DNA from: Chaenocephalus aceratus | Lineage: Eukaryota > Chordata > Actinopteri > Perciformes > Channichthyidae | Length of the DNA stretch: 64,000 nucleotides | Direction of reading: 5' to 3' | NCBI GenBank assembly: GCA_023974075.1 | Contig: CM043808.1 | Coordinates: 17,139,072-17,203,071, forward strand | Part shown: positions 48,240 to 60,482 of the stretch, in pieces | How the letters are laid out: each line of letters opens with the position of its first letter | Numbering within the stretch: position 1 is the stretch's first letter | Position numbers and translations under genes: made by a program | The notes under the pieces: generated by a model | What the model saw: the letters and a program-made list of their open reading frames with translations, nothing else | The model's database searches: none | Told to the model about the DNA's origin: nothing

Positions 48240-49055
48240 TAGGGATGTCCCGATCACCTTTTTTTGCTCCCGATCCGATTCCGATCATTTGATTTTGACA
48301 ATCTGCCGATACCGATTTTTCCCGATCCGATCTTTATGCAATGCATTAAGAGAAAAAAAAAAGGTAACAGATAACGGCTGGTCATCCAACGCGATGAATT
48401 CAGCTATCTTGGCTGTTATTTTTTTGGCCTTTTCAATGTTCTGGGGCCGTTTCTCTTTCCTTTTAGAAGTCTCTGAAAGTGTCGGTTGTTTCAGTGCCGT
48501 TCCCCGAGTGGCCGCTGTGTACTCGTCGTGTTGTTGTTCGTGTTTGTTTCTCAGGTGGCGTATTAGATTGGTCGTGTTGAACGTAGCTCTGTTCTTTCCA
48601 CCACGCGGAACCTCTGCCTTGCAAACATTGCATCTGGCTGTTACACTGCCTTCGCTTTCAATTTTATAATACTTCCAAACTCCTGACATTTTCTCTGTCC
48701 CGACTCCCGAGTCACCAGCTGAACGTAGCCTCTCGCTAGCTTGCTGCTACTATTAGACACTGCGCCCACTCTGCCAGATTTGAGAGAAATAAGCAACCAG
48801 GTCTGAAAACAAGCCCAAAGAAAGCAACACATACATGATGTTGTGTAATTTTAAACCAAAACTAAGTCCTCAGGATGACTTTAAGACGTGAACATGGTCA
48901 TTTTTGTTTTGTAACATTAAATGAAAAAAAAATATTTTATAAAAAAAAAAAAAAAAAATCCCGATCCCCGATTTTTTTCTCCCGATCCCCGATCTTTTGA
49001 AAATCACGTGATCGGCTCCGATCCCCGATCACGTGATCGGATCGGGACATCTCTA
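48240..49055 (-). mobile_element. Nonautonomous hAT element with ccgatc repeats
   Basis: 816-bp element with ends TAGGGATGTCCCGATC and gatcgggacatctcta and a perfect duplication GTTGGGCC (48232-48239 and 49056-49063). Both subterminal regions are dense in ccgatc / cccgatcc units. It carries a BED-finger frame on the minus strand and a poly-A stretch at 48921-48958. Confidence 0.95.
48285..48689 (-). pseudogene. BED zinc-finger fragment of a hAT transposase
   Basis: A 134-codon frame opens MSGVWKYYKIESEGSVTARC, then NVCKAEVPRGGKNRATFNTT and NLIRHLRNKHEQQHDEYTAA. A complete BED finger is visible: WKYY, C-x2-C (CNVC), H-x4-H (HLRNKH). A basic linker (SKRKEKRPQNIEKAKKITAK) and IAEFIALDDQPLSV, the usual start of the hAT helical region, follow before the frame runs into the terminal repeat. 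The VPRGGK loop is shared with the finger at 23603-24091, so the two families are related. The catalytic domain is deleted. Confidence 0.85.
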
Positions 49056-49660
49056 GTTGGGCCTTTTCACATTTGTCCCTCTTCATTAGTATCCCCTGTC
49101 CCCTTTTCATAATTTCCACCCTATTCTAAGGGGAAGCATTGTGATGCCTTTTCATTTCAGTTTCTGGCTTTGTATTTCTTCACCCCTTACTCGTGTAATA
49201 TTTAGGAGAGTGCATGTAAGTAGTTGCCTCTCTTCCTCTGTTTCTGGCTGTTCTTTTCAAACCCCTGTTTCTCTGAGAAGAGAAGAAATACTATTCTAAA
49301 AAGGAGTTGACACATGTGTCTCTTCACTTGTACACTTGAGGGGTCAGAGTTCATATGGTGAGGGATTCCATGAGCGGTATGCGCCGGCCTGTGCCTTTAC
49401 CTGGGACTTCTGGTAGAACTGCTCGGGTCTTGATAGATTGAGTGGGGAAGTTCAGGAGATCTTTCTAGAAGAAGTGTGGCATGTTTGTATTGAACAGGTT
49501 ATTTAACAGTGGAACAAAACTATTTTTAAACTATTGGAAAGCACGGAAAATGTGTGTGCATTAAGACTAATCATTAAGATGACATAAACATGAAGTCATG
49601 AACACTAACCCAGACATTAGTTGTCTAACTTGAACCTAAGACACTTGTAGCCTGTCTCTG

Positions 49661-49690
49661 CATTCCCCTTATTCCACGATAAGGGGAATG
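49661..49690. repeat. Hairpin shared by Charlie-like copies
   Basis: cattccccttat, six loop bases, ataaggggaatg; the same position in the element as 24938-24967. Confidence 0.7.
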
Positions 49691-49925
49691 TCAACACAGA
49701 CACCTGCTGTTCCTCAGCGCCGCCCCCCCTCCCGCTGACATTATGAATGAAAGGCGTATAGTAATCATAGATAACACGGCAGGGTCCGTGACTGTTTATT
49801 TGAAATCAGATGAAAACAAACTAAGTCTTGGTGTTTAGAATATTAAACTTGTTTTGCCAAATTCAGATGATAAATACAACTTTTAAGCTTGTAAAGGCAT
49901 AATTAAGCGTTCAACATGAAACAAC

Positions 49926-50275
49926 ACAGACAACTCAGAGTTCAGAGCTAAAGCAGTTGTTTTTGTAATCACAGAATGCTGGTGAAGAAGTGCAGATGCT
50001 TAAACACTTAGCGTAATGGCCCAGTGTGTCTACAGATTGATTTTGTAGAAAACACAGTAAATCTCTGTAAACCTTTATACTGTACATGGACCTGGCACAG
50101 ACCTACTTGCCATTACTTAGTTTCCCTCAAGAAAGAACAAAAAGAAGAAGGACTGTGACTCGGCTGAAGCTTATTGTTTTAAACACGACATGTCTTTGTC
50201 TTAGTATGAAGTTTTATTCAACGTTTGTTCTCGTGCGAATACTACTATAGTCACCTGGGTGCAAATAGATAAATC

Positions 50276-50310
<35 letters not shown>

Positions 50311-52110
50311 TAAGATTAGATACACTACACTGTAAAAAACACAACAATGCATAAAAACTGAAAAATCAGATTACTAAATCAAATAAGCTTCTATCTTTGG
50401 TTCCTCAGACACAGTGTTAGTGTCATTTACATAAAATAACAATTCTTTAAAATATAAAACATTATCACCCAAACATGAGTGTTATTAATCTTGGTGACAT
50501 ACTGGCTCGCAGGCATTTCCTCTATTGTATCTCTACTGCTCGGTTTATTACCATTTTGCTGGCATTTGTTCACCATTGCGCAGAAAAGCTTGTTCAATAA
50601 CAATCTACTGACGAGGTAAAGGACACTCTCCAAGCTAACACACTTGCTAATTGGCAGTTAGCAGACTAATTAGCTTGTTAAATTAGCCAGGTCACCAACA
50701 GGTCAATACGTTTGTTCAAAAGACATATTTGTACCATTGACTTCAATCTCAGAATCACAAGTGTCTGCAAACATTTCCTCTTATGTGGAAACGTTTTTAA
50801 TTCCACAGATAAGATTAATAAAAGTGAATAGTAAAACACAGCTTATGGCTACAATACCATCCTACGTTTTGCTTCACACTGGACCACAGTGCAGATTTAT
50901 GGATTAAAGTTCATCAAAGTTGCATTACGATTTGTGCAAATCCAAAAGCAGCTGGGATTCCATTAGTGTATGGTTACTTGGATATCATCATGAACAATGG
51001 CGTCATACTAAAAAAACTAATGTAGGTCTTCATAACTATTTCAATAACTAATTCAATAAGAGGAGATCAACCAATAAGCATCACATGTCCTTAAAGTCGA
51101 CCAATAGCAAGGGATGGTGTTCACAGGAATCAATGCATTTGCACATTGATAAGGAAATAGATTTTTGAACCCGCTGCTTCTTTTTACCATTTACTTTCAC
51201 TCTGCTTATTATAGCAGCAGTAGTGGTGCAGGGCTCCAGCAGCTGCACAGAATTGACTTCCTCAGTGTTTGGCTCCCTATATTCAGGAAGCTATATCAGC
51301 ACAGAAGGAGTGCCCCACGCGGCACCTTCCGAATTAAATATCAATACCAAATTAACCTTGCTACTGTTTCTTGCTGTGCAGTTATTTTTTAAAGACACAC
51401 ATTAGTGATTTAGGGATCATTTTCACATTGCACTACAGAGGTAATCTGACAAGAACCATATCGTTTAAAATAAGGTTAATAATACAAAATCCACCCATCA
51501 TCACTGCCTTTATACATAGAAGTTGTTTGTGTATTGGCTGCAGTGATTTATATTGTAACAGAAACACTAACCCAACCAAATGTCTGTTGGAGAACTTTAA
51601 TTTCTCTGAGCCTATTTTAACTTTCAGATCCATTTTCCATACTCATAAAGTGCTGTCTTAATGATATGTTGATCTAATAAATGTCCTGCTCTATTGCTGA
51701 GTAGTTTAACACATTAGGGTTTCAATCTTCCCATGGTTATTAAGAGAGGAAACTGAGCAGTTAACGGCCGCAGTGATCAGTATGATGGACAAGAGAGAAG
51801 TTGGCCCGATGATGCCAAAAGGCGCCACCCTTCATGAGTAATATTGATACATTCATTTGAAATCAATACAAAGTTGCCCAGATGGCCACTAAACAAAAAT
51901 GCTGATTCTCCTGTCAGGCCATTAGCTTAATGAAAAGCAAACATTCAGACACTCTTCTATGTCTGTATTGAGAGAAAAAAAAAAAAAAGACTTTGTACAG
52001 TAATAGCTCTCAGACAGACAATGCTGAAAAGTGTTTTAAAATATAAAGAGTAATATCTTTAAGTAGTGTTGGAGTGGCTAGTTGGCTTTGGGCACGATGG
52101 ACATAGATGC
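49926..52110. other. Intronic noncoding stretch
   Basis: Contains an (ATT)n tract at 50278-50309. 51720-51950 is repeat-free and composition-balanced and may be a conserved noncoding element. No genes seen. Confidence 0.45.
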
Positions 52111-52113
52111 TTA

Positions 52114-52121
52114 AACACACA

Positions 52122-52196
<75 letters not shown>
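52114..52196. repeat. (ACGC)n(AC)n compound microsatellite
   Basis: Several acgc units run directly into about 28 uninterrupted AC units. Confidence 0.97.
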
Positions 52197-52200
<4 letters not shown>

Positions 52201-53630
52201 GATGGATTAGAGTAATTGATAAATCACATTAAAGAAAAGTATTTAGAGAACCACTCACAGTACTGTTAGCAGCGACTCTGGCATCATGCACACAACACAA
52301 AGTAACTTATGAGTTTTAGAGTGCAATGTGAGGTACAAACCAGCTGCTGCAAAGACATCAAAGGTATGACAAGTTCAAGCAGTTCATTAAGAAAAATATG
52401 CTGTTTCCACTTAAAATGGAAGGATTTGCTACGTTTTACAAGTTTTGTATTTTTGGAAGATGCGAAAACTTAATATATGTGGGTTTTGGACTGTTTGGTG
52501 GGAAAAAAACAAGCAGAAGAAAATATATTTCACACATTTTGGGGCTTTTAATAGATCAAACAGCTATTATGGTAATACAAAAAAAACAAGGCAGATTATT
52601 TAATTATTAAAATAATTGCTAGTTGCAAACCTAAAAAAATCAAAGTTCCTGTTAATGCATCAGAGCTGTAATTAATCTTGTTATGACTCAGCAAGCACCT
52701 GCAGTCCAATTTCTCCCACAGATGAATACTTTTCTTTAAAGCTATGCCAGGAATAACGTGCAAAACAAATCGCAGGTAAATGAAGGATTTGTAGACATAA
52801 CCCAATTTGGAAACCAGGCCAAGTTCCAGTAAAGCAGAGACCAGGCTCGCCCGCTGAAAACATACTTGGCCTTATTGGAAGACGCTTTCCGTTTGGCCTG
52901 TAGTAGCAGCTAGCCCGCTGATGGAAAACTGCAGAGGCTTCCAGATTTACAGCACCATAAATAGCTTAAGTGCAATCTGCTTGTGGACATTTGTGTACAG
53001 TTAACACACAGACAAGCCTTCATGTCCACACGCACCGGGAGCAAGTGCCGGCTGGATGTGCTCCACCGACAGCGAATGGGCGATCAGCGGCGCAGCTTCG
53101 GTGATGGCGCCCGGAGTAATATTATGGAAATATGGCCACCTTTTCTGCTCCATAACAACGAGCAGGAGGATATAAAGCACCCAGCGCCCGTTGATGCTAC
53201 GAGCGCTGCGAGGACAATGAAGCCCATTTAAATAAGGTGACCAAGTTGGCCGGCAGTTCATTGTCAGCTGGGACACCACAGGTTCTTTTCATGTCTCCCA
53301 TTCAGCCCCGGACATAAAGTTAAATTAGTCTTGGCCAGTGACCCGAACACAATAAAACACACTGAGGCTATTGTCTCCTGACTTAATGAAGGAACTAAAC
53401 GATTTTGGGGTGCAGCTGGTGTTTAAAAAGTCTACCTGTTTTCATGCCGCAGTCACTTTTCAGGCAATTAACCGACATGAAAATCATACGGCCAAATTGT
53501 TTATTATTTAATATTATGATTAATCGCCGTTGCCACACACTTGCTTATATTCCTCTCTTGTGGACATGTTAATAGTCGCCGATGCACACCCCACAACTAC
53601 CACTGATGTGGTTGATTTCTACTTACAATT
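52197..53630. other. Intronic stretch, possible conserved segment
   Basis: 53040-53280 is CpG-containing, repeat-free and unlike its AT-rich surroundings. It includes a ccatttaaataag box and ccataacaacgagc. No coding family recognised in either strand's frames there. Confidence 0.4.
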
Positions 53631-53631
53631 C

Positions 53632-53633
53632 TG

Positions 53634-53692
<59 letters not shown>
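53632..53692. repeat. (GT)n microsatellite
   Basis: About 60 bp of GT repeat. Confidence 0.96.
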
Positions 53693-53693
<1 letters not shown>

Positions 53694-53957
53694 TGCAGCG
53701 TTAATGTTTCTTAGCCCGCTGGGCGTCCATCTGTGGGTTTGTATCGTGTCATTTCCACTCTACATATCCCACTACGCCGCTCTCACACACACACACTTAA
53801 CATATTAAATACACTAAAAACACACACCACGTGCACTACCATTACATTGTTCAAGCACACGTAGAAATTGTGTAAAATATGGGCTCGTACAATGAGTGCA
53901 CAGAGGTGCCTCCTAATACTTCCTATGTATCATTCAGCAGTTGAACCCCCCTCGTTC

Positions 53958-54081
<124 letters not shown>

Positions 54082-54220
54082 CCTCATAAAAGCATTGCCT
54101 GCTTAGATCAGCCATTAAGATATACGAGTCTACAAACGGAAAGCCACTGGTGGGCTGATAATTCATTTAGAAACTGTGTGTGTGCTTGTGTGTGTGTTTC
54201 AGTGTGTGTGTGTGTGTGTG

Positions 54221-57000
<2,780 letters not shown>

Positions 57001-57002
57001 AC

Positions 57003-57347
57003 TTAAATCAAAGTTAGAATTTGTTCAAGAGCTTGGGCATATTTTTGCAAACTAGGCAAGAAACTATTTTTTCCTGTGGGCCAAGAGTTTCTCATCTCAG
57101 TTTTAAGTAGCCTGTCTAGAGCTGTAGCATAGAGATGAGTGACCATAATGACAGCCTGCGAGTGCTCCTCGACAGCAGCTTTCATTAACACACTGCCATC
57201 TTGATCCATCTCGCTTGTTCCACATGACACATCAGGGTACTTACGGGGTGTTGCTAACTGGCTAACATCGCCTCCATCCTCTCTTTCCATCTGTTGACAG
57301 CCATGGCAGCCAGATAGATAAAAACGGACATTATGACGGCCTGACAA
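57003..57347 (-). other. Unidentified 114-codon open frame
   Basis: The minus-strand frame opens MSGRHNVRFYLSGCHGCQQM and ends QKYAQALEQILTLI. It has mixed amphipathic composition unlike the simple-sequence frames nearby, but I recognise no domain. It has no visible splice partner or promoter. It may be chance or a relic. Confidence 0.2.
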
Positions 57348-58193
57348 AAGTGAAAACAGATATCATCAGATCATCAGGACAGCGATCTATGAGTTATGAC
57401 CAGTGCTTGAATTGGAATAAAAAAGATACCAGTACTCTAGATCAGCAACTGTTTCAAGTACATTTTATTTATACAGCCCAAAAACAATAATTTGGCTCAA
57501 AGGTCTTTACAATCTGTACAACATACGACTCCCTCTATCCTTATCCTCATATCTTTGATTCAGTAATTAAAAAGAAACACAAAAAAACTTTAACAGACAA
57601 GGAAATAGTTTTTTTAAAAACAGAATATTTACTGTAACGTTCAGAAATGGCATGTTTTTCCACGACTAATCAGGGAGGTGTCCGGGGCTCGAACATGACG
57701 TAGCCTATACATGTGCCTGCATCAGGTCATATAGTATCCTATAATGCTGGTGGGTTTGTCTCTTTACTGTATATTTTAGAAAGGCTCACTGTACTTAAAA
57801 AAAGTATGAAAGGCAGCGGATATGGCTAAAGCCTGACTCCTACTGGCGACTGGCTAAATGACTCCTCGTCCCTGAGTACACTAATGCATCTTTCAGCAGG
57901 ACATTTTTTTAATTTATAACACAGCATTTTCTGTATTTGCCGTTGCATCAGTATTAACTGGAGTTTCTTTCGGCTCCTTGTCCGGCAACAACCGCTTTCT
58001 TTTCGCACTATTAATTAGCCACGCTAACATTTTCGAAATGGTAGCTAACGTTATGTCATTTCTGCTTTCCTTCTCTCCCGTGCCTGCTCTAGTCTATCGC
58101 AGGCTACAGAGCCACCTACTGGGTGGGAGTTGCAACTAAGCATAAACACAACAAATATGCGCAGCGTACCTAGATGTGTCAGGAGGTGCCGGT

Positions 58194-59006
58194 TAGGGGT
58201 GGGCGATATGACGATATATATCGTCGTGACGATATTAGGTCTCCACGATATGCTTTTTCAGAGATATCGTCCTATCGTGATTAAAAAAAAAAAAATTTGA
58301 AAAAAAAAAATAGCGGGAGGGGAAGAGGCTCTCCGTGCGCGGCGCAGGGGGCTATGACAGCGGACGGAGAGCCTCTTCCCTTCCCGCTCCCCCAGCCTCA
58401 CCTACTGATTTTAATTTCACCATATATCAAGCCCGATCGATTTCACAATGTCAGCGCAACTCTGCTTTCGTTCAGTCCGAGTTGTTTGACACGCTCCCAA
58501 AGTCCCCGCCCCCTTTCTTTGCAGCGAGCAACCATAGGGCAGGCATTTCATAAAGGGGCTCCTTATGAAAAGACTAGCAAACGGTGGAAAGACATAACTG
58601 ACGCGGCGGCGTTTTATGTTTTTCCCTTCAGTTATGCTAAAGTCTTTTATTACACTTCAAGTCTACTCTAAAGTTTACATTTTAATTGTTTGGCACTGAC
58701 TTTTCCTCATTGATGTTTTATGTTTTACTTAGTTATGTTTTACCCTCCTTTTCATGTTTATTGATGTTCACTGCTCACTTGTTCATTCAGGGATTTATTT
58801 CTGAAATAAAACCAGCTTGAAATGCTATTTTGGTCTGTTACTCCTTTTTGTTTTAGTTTCTGTTACCTTGTAGGTGCTTGTACTGTTAAGTAACTTGAAA
58901 AATAACCATAATAACTGACATGAACAAATATCGTGATATATATCGTCTATCGTGATACTGCCTGAAAATATCGTGATAACATATTTTTCAATATCGCCCA
59001 CCCCTA
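58194..59006. mobile_element. Nonautonomous hAT element with cgatat repeats
   Basis: 813-bp element with ends TAGGGGTGGGCGATAT and atatcgcccacccct plus A, and a perfect duplication GTGCCGGT (58186-58193 and 59007-59014). It has dense atatcg / cgatat subterminal units on both sides. Internally it has a 24-bp-arm hairpin (58312-58388). No BED finger was identified. It lies inside the 57401 hAT. Confidence 0.95.
58312..58388. repeat. GC-rich hairpin inside the hAT
   Basis: Arms 58312-58335 and 58365-58388 pair over 24 positions with one G-T type mismatch, around a 29-base loop. Confidence 0.85.
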
Positions 59007-59111
59007 GTGCCGGTACACAGTAAGAAGCAACGGTACACCTATGGGTAAAAATCAGAAGTCCCGGTACTGCTTCCCCTTGAGTACCGGCCCAATTCAAGCA
59101 CTGGTTATGAC

Positions 59112-60350
59112 GAGTGTTGGGTCAGGCCGATTTATTGGGCCAATATTTTTAATCAGATATTTCAGACATATTTGACAACATTTAGCAAAAGAAGGCTTGA
59201 TATTCTTTAGCATCTGTTTTATTTGATTGTTAAATTACATTTCTATACATTGGGCCTACTTAATATATAGGTGGTAATGTTGATTATCTAGTGCAAAATA
59301 TCTTTTCGAGTGTGAATTTCACGAGCAAGTTTTGAGTATTTTCACACTGAGCTTTGAATCCTATAAAGTATGGAGAATGTACAGTACTACTCTAGTTTGT
59401 TTTGGCAGGTCAGAACAATGCCCTTCGACCTCCGGTGCAGAAACCGCCCGAAGGCATTTATCTTGAACTTCTTCCAGAGGACAGGGCTGCGTTTTTGTTT
59501 TCTAACGTCCACATATTTTGTTCATTTCAAACATCTCAGGATTATATACAAGTTCACTAAAACACTGCTGAAAAACCTTTGACTACTACGTTGTAAATGT
59601 CTTGATAAACTCTGCATGGTAAAACATATTAGAGATCCACTGAATGTCCTCTGAACTTTGGAACTCCCTTGCTTTTGGCTGTGGTTAGTTTGGAAATAAG
59701 GCAGTGATTTAAAGGAGAAGATCAATAGATACCAATCTCATACCAAACCAGCCTGGCTCTGGTACGTTTGGTATCAAACTTTCCAAATGAGTCCTTTAAT
59801 AGGTTATGAGCCACAAACACACCTTGTGAGGCTTTAGACCATGATTTTTTTCCCTCTCAACACAACGTTCTGGGGTTCGTGTTGAATCACTTTTGTTTCG
59901 TTGATTATTGTTATGGTAACATTAAGAGATTCTGACACAATGTATATTCTCAGTGTAGAAACATTGGTTATTTCCAATATTATTTAAACCCTGTTTTTTA
60001 TCATCCTCACCCCAGCATGTAAAACCATCTGATGCAATTTCTCACTCAGAATTGAATGGGAAGCCGTATCTTGCCAAATATCTTGATAATCTCCTTCAGC
60101 AGCTCAGAAAAGCTCATGATATTTGACAATTTGAAAGAGGCACCTCAGGGCTCAGAGGAGCTTAACACAACTCTCTGGAAAGTTCTGCTAACTCACACGT
60201 CAGCTGCATGACTCACAGGTAACGTTTATGACCACAGCCCGAGGTTTAAAGCCTGATTGCGGACAATGATCCCTCGCTCTACGCCTCCTGTACCCAGTCC
60301 CGGACTGGCCATCGGGAGGACCGGGGGATTTCCCGATGGTCTGGCCTGTT
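59112..60350. other. Intronic noncoding stretch
   Basis: 60297-60345 (ccagtcccggactggccatc, gggaggaccggggg) resembles an end of a common fish nonautonomous repeat, also seen at about 23502. No opposite end found. Confidence 0.4.
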
Positions 60351-60352
60351 AA

Positions 60353-60482
60353 GTGGCCTGCCTCACACAGGGTGACTGGCTGTCCACATGATGTGGCCTG
60401 CCTCACACAGGGTGACTGGCTGTCTACATGATGTGGCCTGCCTCACACAGGGTGACTGGCTGTCCACATGATGTGGCCTGCC
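60353..60482. repeat. 40-bp minisatellite, 3.25 copies
   Basis: The unit starts gtggcctgcctcacacaggg and ends ccacatgat. There are three full copies (60353, 60393, 60433) with one base difference in the second, plus a 10-bp partial fourth. Confidence 0.95.

Larger units (their letters stand above)
48036..49925. mobile_element. Charlie-like hAT element, copy B, interrupted
   Basis: The left end CAGGGATGGGCAACTTGG is preceded by ATCTAGAC, again an nTCTAGAn target. 48036-48195 and 49467-49920 are inverse matches of copy A (24506-25386). A second hAT (48240-49055) sits inside. 49064-49466 has no counterpart in copy A and is either extra internal sequence lost from A or an unrelated insertion. 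The far terminus and its duplication are not found, so this copy appears truncated. Confidence 0.7.
57401..59103 (-). mobile_element. hAT element (CAGTGCTTGAATTGG ends) hosting a second hAT
   Basis: Inverted ends CAGTGCTTGAATTGG and ccaattcaagcactg, with a perfect duplication GTTATGAC (57393-57400 and 59104-59111). Subterminal ccggtac / gtaccgg units are present on the right. The minus strand near 58040-57900 has a short frame MLAWLINSAKRKRLLPDKEP, like the start of some hAT transposases, ending at a stop. 57471-57540 resembles another common fish repeat (tttatttatacagccca), so the body is composite. Confidence 0.9.
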
